NCBI RefSeq assembly: GCF_000374305.1
Contig: NZ_KB894095.1
Span: 372,001 to 436,000 of the forward strand
From: Actinomadura flavalba DSM 45200
GTDB taxonomy: Bacteria > Actinomycetota > Actinomycetes > Streptosporangiales > Streptosporangiaceae
Length of the DNA stretch: 64,000 nt
Direction of reading: 5' to 3'
The notes below the pieces were generated by a model. The model was not told the DNA's origin, ran no database searches, and saw only the letters and a program-made list of their open reading frames with translations. Position 1 is the first letter of the stretch. The number at the start of each line of letters is the position of its first letter. Shown piece by piece: positions 33,277 through 43,000 of this stretch. A program made the position numbers and the translations under genes.

Positions 33277-33836
33277 GCCGTGTCCCTCTCCGCCATCTGC
33301 GACGCCTCGACCAGGCCACGCCACAGCCACAGCGGCGCCTTGGCGAGGCACAGGAAGTCGGCGAGGGTGTCGACCTGCTCGTACGTCAGCTCGATGCGAT
33401 GCTCCGAGCCGGGCGTGTTGGTGATGAGGCGCACCATGGGAGGCGCCGAGATGATGCGCATCCGGCTGATCGGGTCGGCGTAGCGCTCAGCGACCGTGAC
33501 AGGCTCGGCACGGCGGGGCAGGCCCGGCACGCGGGACTGAGCGGCGGCGGAGAGCAGTGCCGTGCCGATGCGGCCTCCAGCCACGAACCCCGTCGCGAGC
33601 GCCACGACCGGGCTCATGGTCGCGGTGCCCAACTGGACGGCGTCGCCGTCCTCCGTCCACCCTTCGGCTTGGACGAGGATCTCGGGGCGGCCGGTGCGGG
33701 TCGAACGGATGGCGACGAGGATGTCCCGGTCCGGTCGGGGCCAGTCGTCGACGTCTCCCCAGTGGTTGCCCCAGCGCGAGCCCGCGCAGTCCCGAATACG
33801 GCACCAGGAGGGGCAGGACGGGTGTGTGTTCGTCAC
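33273..33836 (-). CDS. CPxWC protein (DUF6907-like), largest of three
   Basis: A 187-residue protein with GTGA overlaps at both ends, so it is coupled between the second CPxWC gene and the DUF2637 gene. It opens with CPSWCRIRDC, then a beta-rich region typical of these proteins (ILVQAEGWTEDGDAVQLGTA) and a longer C-terminal part (RIELTYEQVDTLADFLCLA). Proteins with CPxWC starts are common on actinobacterial elements; the Cys pair may bind zinc. Function unknown. Confidence 0.7.
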   Translation of the reverse strand: MTNTHPSCPSWCRIRDCAGSRWGNHWGDVDDWPRPDRDILVAIRSTRTGRPEILVQAEGWTEDGDAVQLGTATMSPVVALATGFVAGGRIGTALLSAAAQSRVPGLPRRAEPVTVAERYADPISRMRIISAPPMVRLITNTPGSEHRIELTYEQVDTLADFLCLAKAPLWLWRGLVEASQMAERDTA

Positions 33837-34375
33837 TGTCCGACCTCCTGCTCCTGCTCGGCGGCGGCGCGGTCCAGCGCCTTGCGCACCAGACGGGCCA
33901 GGTCGACGCCACCGAACGCATCGGCGATCTCTGCGAACACCTCGGCCTTGCGCATGTTGAGCCACAACATCCGCGGCTGCTCGTGCTCGCGGTCGCTGCT
34001 GTAGACGTGGATACCGATGCCCGGCTTGGTCGCGGCGCGACCCTGCACCAGGCGGACGCCGAAGACTCCGCGGCGCCCGTCGCCGTGGACGAGGCGGGTC
34101 CGGCCCACGATCGCCAGGTGGTCGAGGAGGCGCCCGTCCTCGGCGATGTGGTTGGCGCGCGAGCACCAGCCGGGGCACACGGGCGGTTCGGTGAGGACGG
34201 CGCACGAATGCGTGCAGGCGAAGAGCTGCGCGCCGTCAGACGTCTTGCCGATGGGCGCGCTCGGAACGTTGGTCGTGCGGTAGTCGGTGCGGCACACGAC
34301 GCAGCTCGTGCCGTCGCGCTGGTCGTCGGACAGCGGAGCCGGGTCGGGGGTGATGCCGGCCGTAAGGTTGTGCAT
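33833..34375 (-). CDS. CPxWC protein with extra zinc-knuckle N-terminus
   Basis: A 180-residue protein. The first 55 residues have two Cys pairs (SCVVCRTDY and FACTHSCAV) that look like a zinc finger. Next is CPGWCSRANH and the beta-rich region (VHGDGRRGVFGVRLVQG), and a helical end (EVFAEIADAFGGVDLARLVR). ATG 34375 has GAGAGGTC upstream. It is coupled to the next gene by GTGA. Function unknown. Confidence 0.7.
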   Translation of the reverse strand: MHNLTAGITPDPAPLSDDQRDGTSCVVCRTDYRTTNVPSAPIGKTSDGAQLFACTHSCAVLTEPPVCPGWCSRANHIAEDGRLLDHLAIVGRTRLVHGDGRRGVFGVRLVQGRAATKPGIGIHVYSSDREHEQPRMLWLNMRKAEVFAEIADAFGGVDLARLVRKALDRAAAEQEQEVGQ

Positions 34376-34451
34376 GGGTCTGACCTCTCAGATAGGTCCG
34401 GATCAAGGGCACCGCCCGGCGGTAGGGTCGCCGGGCGGTGCCCGCCTTGTG

Positions 34452-34802
34452 CTACTTGCGGCCCTGCGCGACGAGGCGGAGCAGCGCGAACGCGAAGTTC
34501 TCGGCCTCGTCGAGGGTCATGGTGGTGTCGGCGTTCTGCTCGTGGTTGCCGACGCAGACGTTCGCGACGCCGCTCGGGTCGTGCTCGGGCGTGCGCAGGT
34601 GCGCCGTCATCTCCAGCCCGATCGGGCGACCGTTCAGGTCGGTGTCGAAGTGGTTGCTCAGCTCGACGTCCCGGACGTCGCCGAAGTGCTCGACGTTGAG
34701 CGGGTGGTCGTGGGTGTTGACGCACCACGTCGGGCAGACGGCGGTCTTCGCAGCGCGGTGGGTACGGGTGCGGGTGTGCTTGATGTCGGTGACGGTGCTC
34801 AT
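34452..34802 (-). CDS. CPxWC protein, short form (DUF6907-like)
   Basis: A 116-residue protein starting at ATG 34802 with a strong GGGAGGAGACGG ribosome site. It has CPTWCVNTHDHPLNVEHFGDV and then VGNHEQNADTTMTLDEAENF, the shortest and most typical DUF6907-like form. Its C-terminal segment is the same kind (LDEAENFAFALLRLV) as LTYEQVDTLADFLCL in the larger paralogue. Function unknown; it is part of the minus-strand operon leading to the DUF2637 gene. Confidence 0.75.
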   Translation of the reverse strand: MSTVTDIKHTRTRTHRAAKTAVCPTWCVNTHDHPLNVEHFGDVRDVELSNHFDTDLNGRPIGLEMTAHLRTPEHDPSGVANVCVGNHEQNADTTMTLDEAENFAFALLRLVAQGRK

Positions 34803-34947
34803 GGTCCGTCTCCTCCCTCTCGGGTTGGTGGTCCGGCGGGCGGTTTTCCGCGACGTCGGGTGGTGCCGTGCGGGGGGCTGAGTTTGTTCGGTGCGGCGGG
34901 CGCGCGGGACCGGGCCAGTGGTTGAGTTGACGCCCGCCGCACCGGGT

Positions 34948-35343
34948 CTATGCAGCCAGGGCGGCGCAGTGGTCGAGGATGTCGGCGGCGACCAGGTGGT
35001 TGCAGCGGCCGAGGCGGGCGCCAGCCTTGCAGGTGCAGGAGCGTTCGACGGTGTCGACGAGGTAGGTCGCGAGGCCGTCGGAGCCGGTGGCGAGGTACTG
35101 GCCGTGGTGGCGGGTGGGGAGGATCGCGGCGTCCTCGATGAGCTGTTCGGCCTTGCCCAGGACGGTGCGGGCGTCCTTGAAGGCGGACAGGTCGACGGCG
35201 GCGGTCGCGGTGGTGAGGCGGGCGGCGGCCTCGCGGCGTTCGTTGCGGGCGCAACGGTCACCAATTCCGGCGGCGACGGTGCGGGCACTGCGCAGGGTGG
35301 CGCGGCATCGGCGGCACGTCGCCGTCTTGGTCTTGGCTGCCAT
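34948..35343 (-). CDS. SWIM zinc-finger protein (DUF6011-like N-terminus)
   Basis: A 131-residue protein. The N-terminal CRRCRATLRSARTVAAGIGDRC forms a Cys-rich knuckle. The C-terminal SWIM motif is CTCKAGARLGRCNHLVAA (CxC-x7-CxH). SWIM domains bind DNA or proteins and occur on many actinobacterial mobile elements. It is divergent from the RHH gene, with three GTAGCTAC boxes between them, so its expression is probably controlled from there. Confidence 0.75.
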   Translation of the reverse strand: MAAKTKTATCRRCRATLRSARTVAAGIGDRCARNERREAAARLTTATAAVDLSAFKDARTVLGKAEQLIEDAAILPTRHHGQYLATGSDGLATYLVDTVERSCTCKAGARLGRCNHLVAADILDHCAALAA

Positions 35344-35363
35344 GTCGTTCTCCCCTGCGCCCC

Positions 35364-35436
35364 GTTTACTTGGTAGCTACACAGTAAACGAAACCTGGTA
35401 GCTACACAAGGGGTGTGCAAAGATTCCTGTAGCTAC
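35364..35436. promoter_or_regulatory. Three GTAGCTAC boxes in the divergent promoter
   Basis: The palindrome GTAGCTAC occurs at 35373-35380, 35398-35405 and 35429-35436, each followed by ACA or ACG and preceded by a CT or TG-rich bit. The first lies at the centre of a larger imperfect palindrome, GTTTACT (35364-35370) with AGTAAAC (35383-35389). This is a likely binding array for the RHH-like protein encoded 22 nt downstream. Confidence 0.65.
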
Positions 35437-35457
35437 ACGATTCAGAGGGAGTGCCGC

Positions 35458-35700
35458 ATGTCCGAACAGCCGCGCCGAACGCCGACGAGACCGATACGCG
35501 TACCGCTTCCGATGTGGGAGGCGTACGGCCGTGTCGTCGCCCGGCTCGGCACCGAACGGACCGCAGACCTCCTTGACCACATGCGCGCCCGCATTACACA
35601 GCACGGCGACGACCACGACCGCGCCGACCTAGCCGCAGCCGAGGAAGAACTAGCTGCACGTCGCTCCCGTAGAGGCGGCCGGCCTTCGAAAGAGCAGTGA
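35458..35700 (+). CDS. Small RHH/CopG-like DNA-binding protein
   Basis: An 80-residue protein from ATG 35458 with an AGAGGGA ribosome site. TRPIRVPLPMWEAYGRVVARL is a beta strand then helix as in ribbon-helix-helix proteins, followed by a helix, an acidic helix (ADLAAAEEELAARR) and a basic end. It is probably the repressor of its own gene and of the SWIM/CPxWC/DUF2637 operon through the three GTAGCTAC boxes. It is the last gene before attR. Confidence 0.65.
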   Translation: MSEQPRRTPTRPIRVPLPMWEAYGRVVARLGTERTADLLDHMRARITQHGDDHDRADLAAAEEELAARRSRRGGRPSKEQ

Positions 35701-35713
35701 CAAGCACGTGCCA

Positions 35714-35732
35714 GATGGCACGGGGATGGCAC
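35714..35732 (+). repeat. Candidate integrase arm-type site (right)
   Basis: GATGGCACGGGGATGGCAC has two differences from the left-end 19-mer at 13202-13220, lies on the same strand, and ends 119 nt before the attR core. The bases after both copies are also alike (AAGCGGCC versus CAACGGCC). Confidence 0.5.
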
Positions 35733-35851
35733 CAACGGCCACGCGGGACACCACTCGATGCCCCGGACGCCCACACGGCACATGGCCGCTGACCCGCGCA
35801 TACCTCACCACACCCGTGATCGCCAACCCCTCCCCCACGGGCGCGATCACC

Positions 35852-35898
35852 CTCCTAAAGCGGGTGCCGCAGGTTCGAATCCTGCCGGGGGCGCACAC
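35852..35898 (+). repeat. attR core, 47-bp direct repeat
   Basis: It is identical over 47 nt to 13073-13119, carrying the 3' half of tRNA-Arg without the 5' half. It marks the right boundary of the element and is not a functional tRNA gene. Confidence 0.93.
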
Positions 35899-36645
35899 AC
35901 AGCCGGGAACGATGTCCGACAGTCGATCCACTGGGCTTGCCCGTGAAGCCGACGGTCTGTACTACGGGGTGTTGCCCAGGCCGTCGATCGCGGTCCGCGG
36001 TGTGGTCCAGCATTTCACCGTGCAGCGAGATTCGTAGGTCGCGGCCATGCACTTTGAGGAGCTATTGCTTATCGTGGACGCAGCGGCGAGCTGGACTCAT
36101 CGCACAGTGAAATCGCCGTCGCACCCGCCTCACAGGACAGTTCAAAGCCAGATAGAGTCGGCCTCAATTCGGAAAAGCTGGCGTTGCGAAACGCATTTAT
36201 ACATGCCACCAAAGAAAAGAAACACGGTAATCGATAGGCCGGTAGAGCTAGCGGATGCCATGTGCAAGCAGGCACGTCACACCGCTACATCGGCGTTCGG
36301 CCGTCGTTAGGGGCTCGTCCTCAATTTTCCTCCGCCGCATGATCGCCACGTCGCCTGTATTGCACACCAGCACCGCCGACCTCCTGAACCACTCGAGCGG
36401 GAGCGAACAAGCCGTCGCCGCGTTCGTCAGCCACGCAGGATCAACAGCAGCCTCGGCACCGAACGCCCTCAGACGCCATCGTCAAGGCACATCTCCAGTC
36501 ATGCGCGAAATTGGCCCAACAACCGCGTCTAAGATTAGCCTCCTCACACACGACACGGTCGGACGCCTGACCACTCAGCACCGGTGAATCAAGGCCGACG
36601 GCGTCGGGGTGCAGCTATCACTGAACGGCTGCGCCAATCAGCAAG
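35899..36645. other. About 750-nt gap with no supported gene
   Basis: This is chromosomal DNA between attR and the immunity gene. GC content falls towards the right and codon bias is absent in all frames. Short open frames exist on both strands, but none has a convincing start plus protein-like composition. Gaps behind RHS tips often hold degraded former toxin or immunity pieces, which may be what this is. Confidence 0.35.
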
Positions 36646-37011
36646 TCACACCTCACCCTGATGGACCGATACGATTCCAGTGCCCACTTCCCAGCGCTGA
36701 GAAGGGCCACACTCGTCATCGTCCACGAAAAATCGGCCTTCTACTTCGGGGAGCACCTCGGCGATCTGCCTCAACTGAGCTAGCAAGAGGTCGACACCAC
36801 CCGACCTCATAGAAGCTCCGAAGAATACATGGGAAACCCAATTTATTTCTTTTTCTTGGTACAACCAACCGTGCATATAAAGAGCAATTGCTTCATTCGA
36901 TAGATGGAACCTATCCCCCACTCCGTGGTAATTTTCCACTATGTTTTGGATGGTTCTTATATCCGAATATTCGCAGTCGATAAACCCACGGACATTAAAG
37001 TATTTCGACAT
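36646..37011 (-). CDS. Presumed immunity protein for the RHS toxin
   Basis: A 121-residue soluble acidic protein, not a recognised family. It starts 5 nt after the RHS gene stop, the standard place for the cognate immunity gene, with a GGGGA ribosome site. It is AT-rich and uses codons unlike the rest of the window, as toxin/immunity tips often do. Features include YFNVRGFIDCEYSDIRTIQN, ALYMHGWLYQEKEINWVSHV and an acidic patch FVDDDECG, which could mimic nucleic acid. The function is inferred from position only. Confidence 0.7.
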   Translation of the reverse strand: MSKYFNVRGFIDCEYSDIRTIQNIVENYHGVGDRFHLSNEAIALYMHGWLYQEKEINWVSHVFFGASMRSGGVDLLLAQLRQIAEVLPEVEGRFFVDDDECGPSQRWEVGTGIVSVHQGEV

Positions 37012-37016
37012 TTCCC

Positions 37017-40000
37017 CTAATCCCCGAAACCGGTGTGTACGATGCCACCTTTTCTCTCGATATAGCTGCGAACATCGCTGTGGACGCCGTACTTGAACCA
37101 GAACTCGGCTCGCACACCCATCTCCTCCGCGCTGGAAATTGTCGCCGCGATCTGCCTTCTCGTCGATTTACTCAAAAAATTCTTCGGCCGGTTGACAGCC
37201 GTCCAAGTTCGCTTTACCTGAATAAGCGCATCATCCGTGACCGCATCCACCTCTCGCCCATTGATTATCTGAGACGTACCCCCCGTACGCGCTCGCACCA
37301 TGTCTTCGTAGTGAACATCAGCGGCTTCGCGTGTCTTACCCCGCGCTACCAGATTGCGAACCTGAGCGGAAGCCTTCATTCCGCCGCAATTGTGCACCAG
37401 TACCGGCACCTCACCCGCTACCGCATAGTACGTGTGCAGATCGGAGACCGTGAGGTTATGGACGCGTTGGTCACCAACTACCCAAGTGCGGACAGACGAC
37501 ACCTGGACCGACTGACCCTGTGCGTCCCGCAGCCACATACCAGGTTCGACATCCGCAGCAGGGACCCACCGACGAGTCGAGCCGCCAATCCAGAAGGGAT
37601 GCTCATCAGTAGCAATCAAGTACTGATCGTTCGGTAGATGGAATCCTGGCGTTCGGATTCGGGAATCAGCGACCGTGGCCCAACTTCGGCTACTTTTCGC
37701 TGCTACAGAAATCTTGACAAGCTTCTTCTTGCCACGACTCAAAATAGCGCCCGCGACGCGCCTAGCCTCCGTTTTTCCATTTTTAACATCGGTGGCGAGA
37801 ACCTTTTCACCTCGCGCAATTTTCTCAATTTGCTTTCGCGAACCATCGGCCATGAGAACTCGCGTCCCGGGCAGAAAGCTACTGCATCGACCAAGGACTC
37901 GGGCGGCTACCGCCGCTAGCGGCCGGCCGCCCTTGGCTACAGACCCCGCCGCCGACGCACCGGGGAGAGGCACTAGCAAGCCACCCAGAACGCTTCCGGT
38001 GACGTGTGCCTTGGAATCCGTATCACCGCCGAAGAAGTTGAACTCGCGACCGTTGAACGCGAGGCCTGTGCTAGCACTTCCGAGGGCCTGGAGGCAAGAG
38101 CTTCCGTCTCCCTTGGCGCATTCGAAGGCGTTGACACCGATATGGGCGATCTTCTTGGGGCCCATCATGACCGTGTTGATGAAGCCGTTGCCTACGCCTC
38201 TGAAGAAGTTGCCGCCGCCGCTGGGCTTGGGGTTTCGTCGGATGGGCGGGCTCGGGGCGGGTGGGCTGTTGTCCCAGCAGCCGCGTCGGCATCCGGGAGA
38301 GGGCTTGGGGCTGGGCGGGTCTCCGGGGTACAGGCCGCCGGGTGGGCTGTTGGGGTGGTCGAGCATGAGGCCGGAGGGGTCGCTGGCGTTGATGGGGTTG
38401 TTGTCGGCGTAGGCGTAGCCGTTCCAGGACTGTGGGTCCGTTTGGTCGAGGATGGGGTCGACGCTGATGAAGCGGCCGGTGGCGGGGTCGTATTCACGGG
38501 CGCCGAGGTGGGTGAGGCCGGTGTTGTCCTTGGTGCCGCCGACGAAGCCCTTGTCCATGGCGGTGGGCCAGGTGCCGGTGGAGCCGCCGCGGTCTTCGCC
38601 GAAGGGGAGGGTTCTGCGGCGGCTGATCTTGGTGAGGTTGCCGGCCTCGATGGCGAGTTCGGAGGTGTTGTGGTGGTCGCCGGCCAGGAGCGTGACGCCG
38701 GTGGCGGTGCGCATGGCCACGGTCTTGCCCGCGTGGGAGTAATAGCGGGTCGCAGTCGACGCGGCGGTGCCGATCTGGCGGAGTTCCATTCCGGGCAGGT
38801 AGAGAGTGTTGCCGCTCTTGTCGCGGCGGATCAGGCGGTTGCCGTCGGCGTCATAGACGAACGTGCTGACACCGTTAGTGGGGTCTTCTGTGCGGGTGAT
38901 CTCATTGTCGGCGCCCCAGGTGAACTTCTGGGCACTGCCGTTCATCGTGTGCTGGGCCGTGTTACCGATGGCGTCGTAGGTGAAGGCGTGGGTCTTCAGC
39001 GGCTCTTGATTGTCGACGTTGCTCTGCTCGGTGTAGCTCGCTAGCTGGTGCCCCTTGTAGGTGGTGCTGACACCGCTGTCGCCCGCGTACTTGTATTCGC
39101 GTTTGGCCTGCCAGGTGCCGCCGTTCGCGCCCGCTCCCCAGCTTTCTTCCTTGGTACGGCTTCCGTCGGGGTGATAGCTGTACTGCTTGCGGTAGGGCGC
39201 GGGTCCGGCGATCTGTGCGGTCGCTGGTGTCGCGGGACACGCGGTGGCGGTCTGGGTCCAGGCGTCGGTGAGACGGCCCTGCCGGTCGTATCCGAAGCAC
39301 TGGACGTCGGTCGTCGTTCCGCCGGTGGTGGCATGACCGGTGATATCGGTGATGCGTTTGATGTTCCCGGCGTCGTTGTAGGTGTAGGCGGCGTCGCGGT
39401 CGTAGCCGGCGATGCCTTCACGGCTGACGGTGGCGCGGGTGGTGCGTCCGGTGGCGTCGTCGTAGTCGAATCCGGCGGTGACGGTCTTGCCGCCTGCGGC
39501 CAGCAGGTAGTTGCGGATCTGGCCGAGGTTCGAATACGCGGTCCCGGTCACGTAGGACGACAGCCCCGACATCGTCAGCGGGCGCTTGAACTCGTCGTAG
39601 GTGAAGGACACGACTTCGGCGGCGAGCCCGCCGGCGGCGGGCATGCTGCCCGATTGCAGCGTGCCGTCGGGGTTGTAGGCGGTGTTGAACTGGTAGGTGC
39701 CGCTCAGGCCGCCTTCGGCACCTGCGGGGACGGTGATGGTGGTGCGGGTCGGGCGGTTGGCGGCGTCGTAGGTGTTGACGGTGCTGGTGTAGTCGTAGGT
39801 GGTCGTGCCGTCGGCGCCGAGCGCCTTGCGGGTCGCGGTGTCGAGTTGTCCCTTACGGGCGGTGTCGTACGTCCACGCCGTGATGACGTTGCCGGCCTCA
39901 CCGTTGCTGTTGCTGGCGCGCACCTGGGTCTTGCGGCCGAGAGCGTCGTACTCGTGGAACAGGCGTCCCTTGGTCTTGTCGGTCTCGGTGTAGCGCGCGT

Positions 40001-43000
40001 CGGTGGTGGAGGTCAGACGGTCCAGCTCGTCGTAGGTGCTGGTGCGGATACCGCTGTCGGGGTCGATGATCTTGGTAGCGCGGCCGCGGGCGTCGTAGGT
40101 GTACTCCCAGACCTTGCCGCCGGGGCCGGTGGTCTTGGTCGGACGGTCGGCGGCGTCGTAGACGTAGCTGGTGTCGATGTAGTTGCTGCCGGTGGGGGAC
40201 GTCGCGTTGAACTGGCGCAGGCGCAACGTCTTGCCACGGGCGTTCGTCCACGTCGTGGTGGGTGTGGCGCCGTCCGGCGGGGTGACGCTGACCCAGTCGC
40301 CTGTACCGTCGCTGCCGTACGCGTAGGCGGCCGCGAAGACTTCGGCGGTGTCGCCGGCGCCATTGAGCAGAGCGCTACGGATGGTGCGCCCGGCTCCGTC
40401 GTAGGTGTACCGCGTCTGGCTCTTGACCAGGCCCTGCATGTCGGGGCCGAAGAGCGTGGTGATGGGCGCGGACTGGTCGTTGTAGTAGCCGTTGTAGGTC
40501 CAGGCGACGTTGCCCCGCCCGTCGTACATGGTGTCGGTGATGACGCGGCCGTTGTTCAGGCCGGGCGCCTGCGTCTGCCGTGGTCGCAGGAAGCCGTCAT
40601 AGAACTGATAGGTCGGCTGGCCGAGGGCGCCGTTGTTGGTGACGGTGCGTGTGCCGATGACGACCGGCTTGCCGTCCTCGATCTGGTAGCTGTGCTCGAG
40701 GTTGTTGGTCTGGCCGCCGGTGCGGTTGCGGTCGGGCAACCACACCTTGGTCAGCCGGCCGAGCGCGTCGTAGAACAACTCGGTTTTCCCACCGGCGGCT
40801 CCGGCGACGCCGTCGGCGTCCTCGGTCTGCGTGATGGGCGCGCCCCAGGCGGTGTCGAGCGCGGTGGTGCTGGCCAGCTTGAGGGTGCTGCCGCCGGTCT
40901 TGGTGACCGTGGGCTTGTTCACCACGACTCTGGTGGTGAGGCCCGGACCGGTCGCCGGGGTCTGGGTGTAGGCGGTGGTGACGATGTTGTTCTTGGCGTC
41001 CGAGACGGTCTTCGGACGGCCGTACTCGTCGAACTCGGTCGTCGCCGAGACCTTCTGGTAAGTCGGTTGTGAACCGTCGGCTGCGGCGTGCGAGACGAGA
41101 CGTTCGCTATAGGTCGCTCGTCCCTTCGTCACCGACTTGAACGCGGACTTGGGCGTGGTGGACGTGCCGTCGTAGTACGTGCGGGTGTCGGAGAGAACGT
41201 CGTAGCGGCGGTCGAGACCCGTCCACAGACAGCTGCCCTTGGTGACCTCCTGCTGGGCGACCGGTTCGCGAATCCACGCCGTGGTGTTGTCCGCGTAGGT
41301 CGTGCGTGTGCAGCGGTCGTCCGCGCTGTTGGCCAGGTCTCCGTTGTCGGAGATCCACAGCGGTCGGCCGGTGGCCGCCTCGTGTTCTGTGCGCGTTTCC
41401 GCCGTGCGCCAGGTGGATGTGCCCGTTGGTGTGAATGTTCGGCTGTACTGGGTGACGGCGATGTTGGCGGTGATCGTCCCCCAGGGACGGGTCTTGGAGG
41501 CCGTCTGGAACTTGCGCGGTAGTTCGTGTGACCACTTCAGCACCTGGCCGCCGGGCTGGTCGAGCTGCACCGTGCGGAGAACGCGTCCCGCGTAGGGGTC
41601 CTCGTCGGTGACCGTGCCGCCGTTGCCGTCGGACTCGGTGACCTCACGCTTCTGGGTTTCGTCCGTGGCGGACTTACGGTCTCCGTGCATGCCGCGCAGG
41701 TAATAGGTGTCGGTCTGCTCGACCATGCCGTTGAGCGGATCGGAACCCTTGAGGACGCTGACCTTCTTGTAGCCGCGCCACTGGCTCCAGGTCTTGTGCT
41801 TCTCCTTGGTGAGTCCGTCGTCATCGTCGTAGTGCCAGGCCGCGCCAGTGCCCTCGTCGTAGACGTACTTCGTCACCATGTCCGCGGTGCGGCCCGTCCG
41901 GTCGCGCGCGATGACGTGGGTGACGACGTACTTGTGGAACCAGTCCCGCGTGGGGTCCATGCCGCCGTCGTGCGCCCAGTAGACCGGGAAGCACCGTTTG
42001 GTGTTGGTCTCGGGCTGGGGCAGGCTCGTGCTCGTGCACTGCGCGGTGCTGTAGGCCACCGAGACCTCACCGCCGTGTTCGTCGGCGATGTAGTCCAGGC
42101 GGTAGCGCATGAACTTGCCGGTGGCGGCGCCCGCGACGCGGTTGTCGCGTTCTTCGTAGTCGAACGTCGTCTTGGGCAGGGTGATCGGGCCTGCCGAGGC
42201 GGCGTGGCCGGTGTGCTGGATCGAGATCGGCAGGAGCGAGTAGTCGTAGTCGGCGGTGCCCCACCGGTAGGAGAGCTGCCAGGAGTCGACGTCGCGGAAC
42301 GTGCCGTCAGACTTGATCACCTGGGTCTTCACCGAGTCCAGGCGCTTGCGCGTCCAGAAGGTCGGGGAGACGGTTCCCTTGAAGTCCTTGCATTCGGTGC
42401 CGGACTTGCAGTTCAGGTCGTACGGGGTGTCAGGCCACAGGTTCGGATTCGAGTCGATCTTGCCTGGTTCGCAGTTGGTGTCGGTGTCCAGGCACCGTTC
42501 CTTGCTGTTGAAGACCACCTTGGCCGGTGCCTTGGCCGTCAGATTGTCCGACCGCAGACCGTACTCGATGCGGTTCAGCACGCCACCGCGGATGTAGGGG
42601 GTTTCATCCTCGGCCTTGAGGTTGCGGCCGTAGTGGTTCTGCTCGGTGTCGTAGTAGTAGGTGATGACGTTGCCGTCGGGATCGACGACGTAGTCCAGGT
42701 TCCATCGCCATGCCTGCTGGCACCAGGAGTCCTTGAAACCGCTGGACTTGTTGCAGGGCTCGTTGGCGTCATCGCCGAACACCGGGACGGTCCAGGTCGA
42801 CCCCGTGGCGGGCTTGGCTCCGTCGGTTCCCTTGTTGGAGCCGAAGTAGTAGCTGGTGCCGTCGGTGGTGGTGATCTTCCAGTACTCGTTGTCGTTGTCG
42901 CCATTGGCGACGCCGGCATTCGTCAGCCGCTCGATGCGCGTGCCGTCATCGGACTTCAGCCGCCATTTTCCGGCGCCTTCCGGGACCAGCTCACCGCCCC

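Larger units (their letters stand above)
13073..35898. mobile_element. Integrated element in tRNA-Arg (about 22.8 kb)
   Basis: It is bounded by identical 47-bp repeats at each end, the left one being the 3' part of tRNA-Arg. The contents fit an actinomycete integrative element: integrase next to attL, XRE repressor, excisionase-like proteins, primase-helicase with origin-like repeats, a DUF2637 (Spd-like) membrane protein, Nudix and TPR regulators. Unlike complete AICEs, no FtsK/TraSA translocase is visible. Unlike a prophage, no capsid, portal or terminase large subunit is present, although one tape-measure gene is. It is probably mobilisable, satellite-like or decayed. Confidence 0.88.

Noticed and set aside
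35852..35898. Second tRNA-Arg
   Set aside because: Only the 3' half is present; it lacks the acceptor 5' strand and D-arm, so it is the attR duplicate.
13073..35898. Complete prophage
   Set aside because: Apart from one tape-measure gene there are no head, portal, terminase large subunit, lysis or other tail genes.
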